The position numbers and the translations under genes are program-made. Shown here in pieces: positions 26,104 to 36,090 of a DNA stretch of 64,000 nucleotides. Where the stretch lies: contig JAAFIH010000016.1 in assembly GCA_013297755.1 (NCBI GenBank), forward strand, positions 37,469-101,468, given 5' to 3'. The notes below the pieces were generated by a model. That model was not told the DNA's origin and made no database searches. It saw nothing but the letters and a program-made list of their open reading frames with translations. This stretch comes from Cytophagales bacterium (lineage in GTDB: Bacteria > Bacteroidota > Bacteroidia > Cytophagales > UBA9547). Position 1 is the first letter of the stretch. Every line of letters begins with the position of its first letter.

Positions 26104-26955
26104 GTGGTTATCGCCAATCCAATATACGATGTAGTTTTTAAAAAATTGATGGAAAGCGATAAAGTAGCCAAGTTTTTTATCGGCACTTTATTGGAGCAAA
26201 ACATAGAAAATATTGAAGTAAAACCTCAAGAGTTTACTTATGTAGACGAGTTGGCTGGTATTGCTATTTTTAGATTAGATTTTATTGCAACCGTCAAAAC
26301 CCAAACTGGTGAGTACAAAAAAATACTAATTGAAATTCAAAAAGCAAGAAATCAAATCGATTTGATGCGTTTTAGAAATTACCTTGCAGAGCAATACAAA
26401 AAAGAAGACACCATCAAAGAAGAGAAAATCGTTTTACCAATCACTACCATTTATATTTTAGGATTTACACTCCCAGAAGTAGAAACTCCATGTTTGAAAG
26501 TAGAACGAAATTACAAAGATTTGATTAATCAAACTACTTTATCGCAAAAATGTGAATTTATAGAAAAATTAACCCATGATAGCTTCATTGTACAGGTAAA
26601 TAGAATTACCAATCGCTATCAAACAAGGTTAGACAAATTGCTCAGTATATTCGAACAGACCAATTTTGTGGATGACAAAAAGATTATAAAACAATTCAAT
26701 CATCCCACTGATCTCGAAGAGATAAAAGAAGCAACCAATATATTGAACTATACAGGCACAGACCCAGAAGAGAAAAAGAAAATAGAAACCGAACAAGAGG
26801 CTTGGCGTACTGTAAATGCTATGTTTGAAAACGAAAAAAAAGAGTTTTTAAAACTAATTTCTGAAAAAAATCAAGCCTTGAGCGAAAAAGACCAAGCCTT
26901 GAGCGAAAAAGATAAATTAATTGAACAGTTGTTGAAAAAAATAAATCAAAAGTAG
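26104..26955 (+). CDS. PD-(D/E)XK (Rpn/transposase-type) nuclease, second subfamily
   Basis: A 283-residue protein beginning VVIANPIYDVVFKKLM, the standard start of this subfamily, so GTG 26104 is preferred over TTG 26041. The nuclease core is visible as Asp in FRLDFIATV and ExQ in LIEIQKARNQIDLMRFRNYL. It is only distantly related to the 11.8-13.4 kb genes. The C terminus is a coiled coil including a 21-bp tandem repeat (26872-26892, 26893-26913) that encodes repeated QALSEKD units. The family is widespread and multicopy in Bacteroidota; function is thought to be DNA cleavage, without proof of transposition. Confidence 0.85.
   Translation: MVIANPIYDVVFKKLMESDKVAKFFIGTLLEQNIENIEVKPQEFTYVDELAGIAIFRLDFIATVKTQTGEYKKILIEIQKARNQIDLMRFRNYLAEQYKKEDTIKEEKIVLPITTIYILGFTLPEVETPCLKVERNYKDLINQTTLSQKCEFIEKLTHDSFIVQVNRITNRYQTRLDKLLSIFEQTNFVDDKKIIKQFNHPTDLEEIKEATNILNYTGTDPEEKKKIETEQEAWRTVNAMFENEKKEFLKLISEKNQALSEKDQALSEKDKLIEQLLKKINQK
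26872..26913 (+). repeat. 21-bp tandem repeat in coding sequence
   Basis: Two adjacent copies of CAAGCCTTGAGCGAAAAAGA plus one base (C or T), keeping the frame and extending the coiled coil by seven residues, one heptad, per copy. The number of units could vary between strains. Confidence 0.8.
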
Positions 26956-26991
26956 AAAAATAAAATTAAATTCTATTTCAGTCGACAAAAG

Positions 26992-27519
26992 TTACACATA
27001 ATATGGTTGTATCATGGCATATATTACAACTCCAGTTACAGAAACATACAACCAAATAGGATATGCCCATTTTACAATTTTTACATGATTTTTGAAATCG
27101 GCAATGATTGCATAATGTAATGCCAAAAGTACTAATCTAACCACTCCAATAGAAAGTAAAATATGTGAAATAAGTAAAAAATAATACAAAACTCGAATCC
27201 CGCCTGTGCCACCATAACTTGTAGATGGGTTAGAAATATGGTAAGTTACATAACATACCAAAAACAAAGCTCCAAGACCAACTGCAGTGAGCATACTTTT
27301 GCGATGTATTTCAATATTTGATTGTTTGATAAAAAAAAGCCCTGCTAACAGTACCAAAGCTGTTGTAGCATTGATGCTTGCAATCAAAACTGGCAACGAT
27401 TTTGTCCACAACCCAAGGTCTATTTTAGTTCTAATACCTATAAGCAACGCTACCACTAAGGGTATTGCAATAGAAAATATATCAACAATAATTTTATTTT
27501 TTTTGATGTTCGTACTCAT
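26992..27519 (-). CDS. DUF420 membrane protein
   Basis: A 175-residue membrane protein with about five hydrophobic segments. The motif IHRKSMLTAVGLGALFLVCY and the pair HISNPSTSYGG / FLLISHILLSIGVV carry the conserved histidines of DUF420 (COG2322), the CtaM-like family tied to cytochrome c oxidase assembly in some bacteria. The start MSTNIKKN at 27519 is an ATG, whereas the longer frame starts with TTG. It overlaps the end of the SCO gene by 26 bases, suggesting coupled expression and a shared respiratory role. Confidence 0.85.
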   Translation of the reverse strand: MSTNIKKNKIIVDIFSIAIPLVVALLIGIRTKIDLGLWTKSLPVLIASINATTALVLLAGLFFIKQSNIEIHRKSMLTAVGLGALFLVCYVTYHISNPSTSYGGTGGIRVLYYFLLISHILLSIGVVRLVLLALHYAIIADFKNHVKIVKWAYPIWLYVSVTGVVIYAMIQPYYV

Positions 27520-28156
27520 ATAATAATATTCCAATTTCTGTAGTCAGACGATCTACCTCCTTTTTTTCGGTTCCAGTGTAAAATCCTCTTATATGCTTTT
27601 CTTTATCTACTAAAATCAATTTTTCGGAATGTAGAAACTTATCAACTGTATCAGATGGCACTTTAAAACCATAAAATCCTAAATTGAAAACTTCAATTTT
27701 AGATTTTGTTTGCAACAGCTGCCATACTGCAGAATCTACACCAAACTTTTGACCATAAGCAGCCAATACAGCCGTGCTATCAAATTCTGGATCTACTGTA
27801 AATGATAATATTCTTACGTCTTTTATGTCTTTAAAAATTTCTTGTACTCGAGTGAGTTGCGAAGTCATTTTGGGGCAAATACCAGGGCAACGTGTGAAAA
27901 AGAAATCTACAACCAAAATTTTATTATCAAAATTTGCTAAAGTTTTAGTTTCTCCAAAGGCATTGGTAGCCTTGAAATCAGGTATTTGATGAAAAACAGT
28001 ATCAATTTTGCCATTAACATCTGGTGCAGGTATATCTGTAGCAAAATAATAAGGGAGTCTGTAATGGTTTTTACCAAAATTTTTCAAGCATAAGTAAACG
28101 ATGACAGGAAAAATTAATATTAAAAATAAAATTAAAAATTTATAAGCACTTTTCAT
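27494..28156 (-). CDS. SCO1/SenC family copper chaperone
   Basis: A 220-residue membrane-anchored thioredoxin-fold protein. Residues 5-25 form the N-terminal anchor; the copper-binding CPGIC motif follows VDFFFTR near residue 92-100, and the third ligand is the His in KFLHSEKL near 176. SCO proteins insert copper into subunit II of cytochrome c oxidase on the outer face of the inner membrane. I chose ATG 28156; a longer frame has a non-ATG start. The DUF420 gene follows with an overlap, a common Bacteroidota pairing. Confidence 0.9.
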   Translation of the reverse strand: MKSAYKFLILFLILIFPVIVYLCLKNFGKNHYRLPYYFATDIPAPDVNGKIDTVFHQIPDFKATNAFGETKTLANFDNKILVVDFFFTRCPGICPKMTSQLTRVQEIFKDIKDVRILSFTVDPEFDSTAVLAAYGQKFGVDSAVWQLLQTKSKIEVFNLGFYGFKVPSDTVDKFLHSEKLILVDKEKHIRGFYTGTEKKEVDRLTTEIGILLYEYEHQKK

Positions 28157-28389
28157 TTTTCTTAAAACTGATAATAGAAGTCTATTGTTTTCTAAAATCA
28201 CGCAAATATAGATTTTTTTGAAAACTATTTGTTATTTATTAAATGGAATATCTAAATAATTAAATTCTAAAATGAACTCTAAATGCCATATCAATGTCGT
28301 TTACTTAAGTATCCAATTAACTTTCTACTTTAGATAAAGACTAGATGGAGGCAATAAAAAATATTTAATCAATTATAAGCAATGGAATG

Positions 28390-28899
28390 TTATACTTTAA
28401 TTGCACCTCTTTTTCCTAGTTCTATCAATTTTAAATGCTCAAGTTTAGCATTATTTATTTCAAAAGTCATAATTGTTTTCATGGTATGGAATCCCTCGTT
28501 GCCGGCCGCTCCAGGGTTGATACAAATCAGATTATTCCATTCTGGTTTTGTTCGTACTTTTACAATGTGCGAATGACCACATATATATAGGTGTGGCTTT
28601 TCATTAAGAATTATATTTTTGACTCTTGTCGAAAATTTATCAAAATTACCGCCAATATGTGTCATATAAATCTTCAAACCATTACAATCAAAAATTAAGT
28701 CTTCCATCGTTTTAGATTGTATATCTTGTGCATCTATGTTTCCAAAAACAGCTTTGGTGGGTTTAAATTTTTGCAACGATTCCAAAATATCAACATTACC
28801 AATATCCCCAGCGTGCCATATTTGGTCTACATGCTCAAAATAATGAAACACGCTTGGATCTAAGTAATTATGAGTATCAGAAATAAGACCTATTTTCAA
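28390..28899 (-). CDS. YfcE/MJ0936-type metallophosphoesterase
   Basis: A 169-residue calcineurin-like phosphoesterase. All metal motifs are present: SDTHN at residues 7-11 (D-x-H), GDIGN, GNID, and GHSH near 110. The family includes the YfcE phosphodiesterase, whose natural substrate is unsettled. The start is a TTG at 28899, giving (M)KIGLISDTHN, the canonical N terminus; upstream codons would add a hydrophobic stretch lacking family support. The spacer to atpD, which is divergent, contains the atpD promoter. Confidence 0.9.
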   Translation of the reverse strand: MKIGLISDTHNYLDPSVFHYFEHVDQIWHAGDIGNVDILESLQKFKPTKAVFGNIDAQDIQSKTMEDLIFDCNGLKIYMTHIGGNFDKFSTRVKNIILNEKPHLYICGHSHIVKVRTKPEWNNLICINPGAAGNEGFHTMKTIMTFEINNAKLEHLKLIELGKRGAIKV

Positions 28900-29009
28900 T
28901 TTTAAGGATTTTAATAAAAGGAATAAAAAAGCAAAAACTATAATTAAAACGCAAATATGCAATAGAATTGACTTTTTATGATAATATTTTATACAATTTT
29001 GAATAATTT

Positions 29010-29040
29010 TTTGCCTACAAATAATTTTAAACTAATTTCG
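29010..29040 (+). promoter_or_regulatory. Promoter of atpD (TTTG-N19-TAATTTCG)
   Basis: TTTG at 29010-29013, exactly 19 bases, then TAATTTCG at 29033-29040, seven of eight matches to the Bacteroidota -7 element. The ATG lies 41 bases downstream. Confidence 0.65.
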
Positions 29041-29078
29041 CATTCAATATTGTACAAAGCATACTATATACAAAATAA

Positions 29079-30584
<1,506 letters not shown>

Positions 30585-30600
30585 TTTTTAATCTATTTTC

Positions 30601-30638
30601 AAAAATAGTCGTTTTCTTTGCAGAAAGCGACTATTTTT
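30601..30638 (+). terminator. Rho-independent terminator after atpD
   Basis: An 11-base perfect inverted repeat AAAAATAGTCG/CGACTATTTTT, with a second small stem CTTT/AAAG inside the loop. It ends the monocistronic atpD transcript. Confidence 0.85.
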
Positions 30639-30798
30639 GTTTATGCTAACCCATTACTCAAACCTACAATTTATAATTTTCAAAAGTAATTTTTAAAAAA
30701 ATTGGCACTTCAGCTCTATCCCCAAATAGACATTCCAAGTTTTTAAAACTTCAAAAGTACTTTTTCTCAAAAAAATATATAAATAAAAGTTGAATTAG

Positions 30799-30823
30799 TC
30801 GACAAAAAAAGTAAGTTTGTCGA
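30799..30823. repeat. Hairpin in the atpD-kinase spacer
   Basis: Eight-base inverted repeat TCGACAAA/TTTGTCGA with a 9-base loop, 40 bases before the kinase start. No T tract follows. It could be an operator or mRNA structure; function unknown. Confidence 0.4.
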
Positions 30824-30863
30824 TTTATAAAAATAATATTAAATAAAATTACAACTTTTACAA

Positions 30864-33617
30864 GTGTTTGTTCCCAAATTTTTGAAAAAAAAAGTTCTAA
30901 AACTTAAATTTCTTGCACTTGGCTTGTGTGGGTTAATTTTTATTTTTATCATATCCATTTGTATCTCAGCTTATGATTTCTATAGATTATATACCACAGA
31001 TATTAATACCAAATCACTTATTCACAAACAAAGATCGGCAGAATTAGACTTTTATAATGCCATTTTTACTGTTGTAGACACTTCAAAAATACATAATGAC
31101 ATCTATCTTAGAAAATTTTTTGAAATCAAAGCAGATTTCAAAAACTTATCCTCACAAAATTCTATTTCAAGTTTTGACACCCTCATATCTTTAGTACAAA
31201 TACAAAACAACGACTGTATTAAATTAATACTTAAAATTAACCAATACAAAGAATTTAAGAACTCTGTCAAAGAGGTTCAACAATTTAAAAACAATGATGT
31301 TGAATTTAGAAAAATGCTATTAGATTTTCTTCTAAAATTAGACCAATCTACAAGCGAAAAAATCTCAAATCTTGTTAAAACTCTTTATATTCTTGCTTTT
31401 TTTACTTTATTAACAATTATATTATTATATATTGTTGTTTTAAGACCCTCTTATAAATTAATCAATAAAAGTATTACAAGTATAGAAAATAAAAACATAG
31501 AATTGATATGCTCAAACGATAAACTAACCACAACTTTAGAAAATCTACAAACAATAAACCAAGAACTAGCCAAAAGCAATTCAGAACTTTATATTAAAGA
31601 AACCGAAAACTTATTTATTCAGGCAGAACTTAAAAACGCTCTTGAAGAGTCAAAAAAAGCGAAAATAGAAATTGAAAATAACGCTATTTTACTAAAATCA
31701 CAACGTGAGGACTTATATGATTTATACAACAATGCACCTACAGGCTATTTTACATTAGATAAACATGGCAAAATCATTACAGTAAACAAAACTGCACTTT
31801 CTTGGATTGGCTACACCCAATCTGAGGTAGATAAAAACAACTTATTTGAAAATTATATAGCTCCAATTTCACTTACAGATTACAAAAAAGCATTTGTAAA
31901 AGCAGTAGAAAGCGGAAAATTTTTTGGTATTTTATTGTTTGCCACCCATAAAGAAGGATATGAAATAGCATTTTCTATGAATGCTTTTACACTATATGAT
32001 ACCAACCATGAGGTAGCAAAAATAAGATGTACTTGCATGGATATGAGAGAACGACTAAAACACGAACTTGAACTTACAAAGGCTTTCAACCAAACCGAAA
32101 CCGCAAATAAAGCTAAAACTCAATTTCTTAGCATTATGAGCCACGAACTACGCACGCCCATACACGGTATAGTGGGCAACAGTAGTTTATTAAAAAATAC
32201 TCAACTTAATCAACAACAGCTATTATATTTACAGAATATAGATAAAAATAGTGACTTTTTAACCACCATCATCCAACAAATTTTAGATTATATTCAACTA
32301 GATACCCATAAAATTGAGCTTCATTTGCAATATTTCGATATTGTAAATACTATTGAAAATACCATTAAAAAATCTCAAAATAAAATAACCAATACTAATG
32401 TAAGTATAGAAACTACATTTGAAAACATTTTATCTAAATCACTAATTTCAGATGTAAATCGAATAGAGCAAGTCTTGTATGAATTAATTACTAATAGCTT
32501 AAAATTTACACCCATTGGGAAAATTGAAATTAAAATAAAACAATCAAAAATAAGTAATAAAAAATACAAATCAACTATTGATATTATAGATACTGGGATT
32601 GGAATTGAAGAAAACGAGATACAAAATATTTTTATTCCATTTAAACAAATTTCAGAAAATCTCAATAGAGAATCACAAGGAACTGGATTGGGTCTAGCTA
32701 TCTCACAAAAAATAATTCATCTACTTGGAGGCACTATCGAGGTTGTGTGTTCTGAAAAAAACAAAGGTACACATATCAGATTCACATTTGAAGCAAAAAG
32801 TGAAGAACAGATACTTGAAATTCAAACAAAAGAAACCCCAAAAAAAACAATCAATAAAAAAATTGATCAAACAAAAATACTGGCAGTAGACGACTCAGAC
32901 ATGAATCTTATGCTAATAAATAGTATGCTCAAAAACTTAAATTTTGATGTAGAATTAGCACTAAATGGACAAGTAGCATTTGAAATGGCTACAAAAAAAC
33001 ACTATGATTTTATCTTAATGGATATTCAAATGCCTGTCATGGATGGAATAACTGCAACTAAAGAAATACAAAAATATTACCAAAACGACCCTATAAAACC
33101 TATAATCATTGCTGTAACTGCAAACAATGTTGTTGGAGACCACGAGTCATATTTGGCCGCAGGTATGGACGATTGCTTACCTAAACCCCTCAAACAAGAA
33201 TCTTTAAAAAATAAACTTTTACATTACTACAATGACATAATTGTTTTTGAAAATAAAGAATCCGATAACGATAAAACTGATGATTTAATTGATCATTCCA
33301 TCATAGAACAAATCAAAGAAACTGCTGCACAATTACAAAACGATTTAGATAAAATTATTTTTGAAATGGCCAAAAATGATATTCCAAAATTTATAAAAGA
33401 AGCAGAAGAGTTATATAAACTCCAAAACATCTCTGATTTGGGCAAAATATTACACAAAATAAAAGGTGCAGCTTGGTCTAGTGGGCTCAAAAAAATTGGA
33501 AATATTTGTGAAGAGTTTGAAAAAGAACTAAAAAACGAAACATATAACTTAGACTTTTTTGTTTTACAAACAACATGTAAAAGAACATTTATAGCATTAG
33601 AAAATCTGAACTTATAA
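30864..33617 (+). CDS. Hybrid sensor histidine kinase with receiver and Hpt domains
   Basis: A 917-residue single-protein phosphorelay. It has a first membrane segment (about 15-37), a periplasmic domain to about 168, a second membrane segment (about 172-192), a coiled coil (200-280) and a PAS domain (about 285-400). Next come HisKA with H427 in MSHELRTP, an HATPase domain (DTGIGI, GTGLGLAIS), a receiver domain with D720 in LMDIQMPVMDG, and a C-terminal Hpt domain with H864 in LHKIKGAAWSSG. The start is GTG 30864, with no ATG nearby. The order H-D-H suggests that phosphate is passed on to a separate response regulator not encoded here. The signal sensed is unknown. Confidence 0.92.
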   Translation: MFVPKFLKKKVLKLKFLALGLCGLIFIFIISICISAYDFYRLYTTDINTKSLIHKQRSAELDFYNAIFTVVDTSKIHNDIYLRKFFEIKADFKNLSSQNSISSFDTLISLVQIQNNDCIKLILKINQYKEFKNSVKEVQQFKNNDVEFRKMLLDFLLKLDQSTSEKISNLVKTLYILAFFTLLTIILLYIVVLRPSYKLINKSITSIENKNIELICSNDKLTTTLENLQTINQELAKSNSELYIKETENLFIQAELKNALEESKKAKIEIENNAILLKSQREDLYDLYNNAPTGYFTLDKHGKIITVNKTALSWIGYTQSEVDKNNLFENYIAPISLTDYKKAFVKAVESGKFFGILLFATHKEGYEIAFSMNAFTLYDTNHEVAKIRCTCMDMRERLKHELELTKAFNQTETANKAKTQFLSIMSHELRTPIHGIVGNSSLLKNTQLNQQQLLYLQNIDKNSDFLTTIIQQILDYIQLDTHKIELHLQYFDIVNTIENTIKKSQNKITNTNVSIETTFENILSKSLISDVNRIEQVLYELITNSLKFTPIGKIEIKIKQSKISNKKYKSTIDIIDTGIGIEENEIQNIFIPFKQISENLNRESQGTGLGLAISQKIIHLLGGTIEVVCSEKNKGTHIRFTFEAKSEEQILEIQTKETPKKTINKKIDQTKILAVDDSDMNLMLINSMLKNLNFDVELALNGQVAFEMATKKHYDFILMDIQMPVMDGITATKEIQKYYQNDPIKPIIIAVTANNVVGDHESYLAAGMDDCLPKPLKQESLKNKLLHYYNDIIVFENKESDNDKTDDLIDHSIIEQIKETAAQLQNDLDKIIFEMAKNDIPKFIKEAEELYKLQNISDLGKILHKIKGAAWSSGLKKIGNICEEFEKELKNETYNLDFFVLQTTCKRTFIALENLNL

Positions 33618-33753
33618 ATTATTTAAAGTAAATTCAACTTACATTTTGCTTAGATAATTAAAATTAAAGGTAATTACTAATATTAATAAACTGTAATCAT
33701 AGAAAGCATAATTAGTACTTTTTGAAAAAAAATAATAAAAAAATAATTTAAAA

Positions 33754-33784
33754 TTTGTTTATAAATTAATAGTTAGTAATTTTG
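33754..33784 (+). promoter_or_regulatory. Promoter of rpsF-rpsR-rplI (TTTG-N19-TAATTTTG)
   Basis: TTTG at 33754-33757, 19 bases, then TAATTTTG at 33777-33784: perfect match to the Bacteroidota consensus, 32 bases before the rpsF ATG. Confidence 0.8.
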
Positions 33785-33816
33785 CAACCCAAAATTAAAT
33801 ACTTATAAAAAGTTTT

Positions 33817-34176
33817 ATGCAAATAAGCAATTACGAAACGGTATTCATTCTCAATCCCGTTTTATCTGATGTTCAGGTAAAGGATACCGTAGATAAATTT
33901 AAAAAGCTTTTGATAGATGGCAAAGCCGAATTAACCAATGAAGAAAATTGGGGTTTAAAAACGCTAACCTATCCTATTCAAGCCAAAAAATCGGGTTATT
34001 ATACATTATTTCAATTCAAAGCTCCAACTTCTTTAATCAGAACATTAGAGATTGAATTTGTACGTGATGAAAACGTAATGCGTTTTTTGACAACTGTACT
34101 CGATAAATATTCGTTAGAATATAGCGAGAAAAGAAAAAAAGGAGCATTTAAAAAATCTAAAGAAACTGTAGCATAA
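33817..34176 (+). CDS. rpsF: 30S ribosomal protein S6
   Basis: A 119-residue S6, starting with [13 protein letters not shown] and carrying the [19 protein letters not shown] segment of the family. S6 binds the platform of the small subunit together with S18, encoded 8 bases downstream. The C terminus has a basic extension ([12 protein letters not shown]). First gene of the rpsF-rpsR-rplI operon with a consensus promoter. Confidence 0.97.
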   Translation: MQISNYETVFILNPVLSDVQVKDTVDKFKKLLIDGKAELTNEENWGLKTLTYPIQAKKSGYYTLFQFKAPTSLIRTLEIEFVRDENVMRFLTTVLDKYSLEYSEKRKKGAFKKSKETVA

Positions 34177-34184
34177 AAAAAGCC

Positions 34185-34436
34185 ATGACATTAGTAAACG
34201 AAAAAATAAACAACACCGAAGTACGTAAAAAGTATTGTCGTTTCAAAAAAGCTGGCATTCAATATGTAGATTATAAAGATGCAGCATTTTTATTGAAATT
34301 CCTAAACGAACAAGGTAAAATATTACCAAGAAGATTGACTGGCAATAGCCTTAAATTTCAGAGAAGAGTTGCTCAGGCAGTAAAGAAAGCCCGTCATTTG
34401 GCATTGTTACCTTATGTAGCTGATGGTTTAAAATAA
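34185..34436 (+). CDS. rpsR: 30S ribosomal protein S18
   Basis: An 83-residue basic protein with [32 protein letters not shown] and the end [10 protein letters not shown], all S18 signatures. The first Cys-containing motif is retained. S18 forms a heterodimer with S6 on the 30S platform. It lies between rpsF (8-base gap) and rplI (27-base gap). Confidence 0.97.
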   Translation: MTLVNEKINNTEVRKKYCRFKKAGIQYVDYKDAAFLLKFLNEQGKILPRRLTGNSLKFQRRVAQAVKKARHLALLPYVADGLK

Positions 34437-34463
34437 TTGTAATCAATAACCTTATTTAAAGAC

Positions 34464-34907
34464 ATGGAAATAATATTAAAAGAAGATTTAAAAGGTCTTG
34501 GTTACAAAAACGATTTAGTAACTGTAAAACCAGGTTTCGGTAGAAACTATCTTATACCACGTGGCATTGCTATTTTAGCAACTGACACCAACAAAAAAGT
34601 AGTTGCCGAAAATATAAAACAAGCATCTCACAAAGCAGAAAAATTAAAAAAAGATGCCTCAGAATTAGCCGATAAATTATCTAAATTATCACTAGAAATA
34701 GGTGCTAAAGTGGGTGAATCAGGTAAAATATTTGGTTCTATCACTCCATTGCAAATATCTGATGCCCTAAAAAATAAAGGTTTCAATATTGATAGGAAAA
34801 AAATTACCCTTAAAGGTGATGTAAAACAAGCTGGTGCTTATGAAGCCATTATTGATTTGCACAAAGATGTACGCCAAGCTGTTGTATTTACAGTGGTTGC
34901 AGAATAA
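34464..34907 (+). CDS. rplI: 50S ribosomal protein L9
   Basis: A 147-residue L9. The N-terminal domain starts with ILKEDLKGLGYKNDLVTVKPG and GFGRNYLIPRG, followed by the long connecting helix rich in Lys/Ala and a C-terminal domain (GKIFGSITPLQISDAL). L9 binds near the L1 stalk and supports reading-frame maintenance. Last gene of its operon, followed by a strong terminator. Confidence 0.97.
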   Translation: MEIILKEDLKGLGYKNDLVTVKPGFGRNYLIPRGIAILATDTNKKVVAENIKQASHKAEKLKKDASELADKLSKLSLEIGAKVGESGKIFGSITPLQISDALKNKGFNIDRKKITLKGDVKQAGAYEAIIDLHKDVRQAVVFTVVAE

Positions 34908-34933
34908 AAGTTTTTCATAGTTGGTTATTTTGG

Positions 34934-34966
34934 AAAGCGTTTGGTATTTTATCAAACGCTTTTTTA
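34934..34966 (+). terminator. Rho-independent terminator after rplI
   Basis: Ten-base perfect inverted repeat AAAGCGTTTG/CAAACGCTTT with a 9-base loop, followed by TTTT. Located 27 bases after the rplI stop. Confidence 0.9.
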
Positions 34967-35040
34967 TTTTATAAAAAATGGCTTATCTATATCATAGTTC
35001 AAACAAATCATTAATAAAATAGTTTTATTTTAAAAATTCA

Positions 35041-36069
35041 ATGCCAAATACAGGAATTTTACTTGTCAATCTTGGAACGCCAGATAGTCCATCAACAAAA
35101 GACGTAAGAAGCTACCTATTTCAATTTTTAAATGATCCAAGAGTAATTGATATACCAGCAGTGCTAAGGTGGATATTGGTTAATCTAATTATTGTACCAT
35201 TTAGAGCACCAAAATCAGCCAAAATTTATAAAGAACTCTGGGAGCATTACCATCCAAACGGCTCTCCATTGTATTTTTATGGCCGATATATTGAAAAAGA
35301 ATTACAACATCTACTTGGAAATGATTACAAAGTTATATTAGGGATGCGTTATAAAAATCCACCTATTGCTTCAGCTATCAAAACATTAATGGAATCAGGT
35401 GTAAAAAAAATAGTTGTAATACCACTTTTTCCACAATATGCAAGTGCTTCCACTGGTTCAGCCCTTGAAGAGGTAATGAAAGAATTATGTACATACCAAA
35501 TACTGCCAGAAGTAAAAATGATTAGCAATTTTTTTGATAATCCCATATTTATCAAATCGTTTGTAAATCTTACTAAAAAAGAAATGGATAAATGTGAGTA
35601 CGACCACATTCTTTTTTCATATCATGGTTTGCCCGAAAGACAAATACGAAAAGGCGATTGCACAAATACATGCCTGACAAATGGTGGTAGTTGTTGTGAT
35701 ACTATTCATAATATGAATTATTTTTGCTACCGAGCACAATGTTTTGCAACAACAAGATTAATTGCCAAAGAGTTAAATCTTAAAGAAAATCAATACTCGA
35801 CCTGTTTTCAATCTCGACTTGGTCGTGATCCATGGATAAAACCATACACAGACGATGTAATAAAACAATTAGCAGCCAAAGGAAATAAAAAAATATTGGC
35901 TTTAGTGCCCTCTTTTATATCAGACTGTCTCGAAACTACCATAGAAGTTGGCGAAGAGTACAAAGAAATTTTCATGGAAGCAGGAGGCCAACAATGGCAA
36001 ATGGTACAAAGCCTCAACGATGATCCAACATGGCTTCAATGCTTGAAGGAAATGGCTGAAAATAATTAA
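35041..36069 (+). CDS. hemH: Ferrochelatase
   Basis: HemH inserts ferrous iron into protoporphyrin IX to make heme. The 342 residues begin GILLVNLGTPDSPSTKDV; the catalytic His lies in FSYHGLPERQ near residue 194 and the conserved Glu in SDCLETTIEVGEEY near 300. The segment around residues 204-232 contains seven cysteines (GDCTNTC, GGSCCD, YFCYRAQC), more than the mammalian-type four-Cys [2Fe-2S] set, and could bind a metal cluster; that is inference. It lies alone between the L9 terminator and rimO on the other strand. Confidence 0.96.
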   Translation: MPNTGILLVNLGTPDSPSTKDVRSYLFQFLNDPRVIDIPAVLRWILVNLIIVPFRAPKSAKIYKELWEHYHPNGSPLYFYGRYIEKELQHLLGNDYKVILGMRYKNPPIASAIKTLMESGVKKIVVIPLFPQYASASTGSALEEVMKELCTYQILPEVKMISNFFDNPIFIKSFVNLTKKEMDKCEYDHILFSYHGLPERQIRKGDCTNTCLTNGGSCCDTIHNMNYFCYRAQCFATTRLIAKELNLKENQYSTCFQSRLGRDPWIKPYTDDVIKQLAAKGNKKILALVPSFISDCLETTIEVGEEYKEIFMEAGGQQWQMVQSLNDDPTWLQCLKEMAENN

Positions 36070-36090
36070 TTTAAGAAAATACTAAAAAAA

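Noticed and set aside
30799..30823. Hairpin before the kinase as a second atpD terminator
   Set aside because: There is no T tract after it and a strong terminator already lies at 30601-30638.
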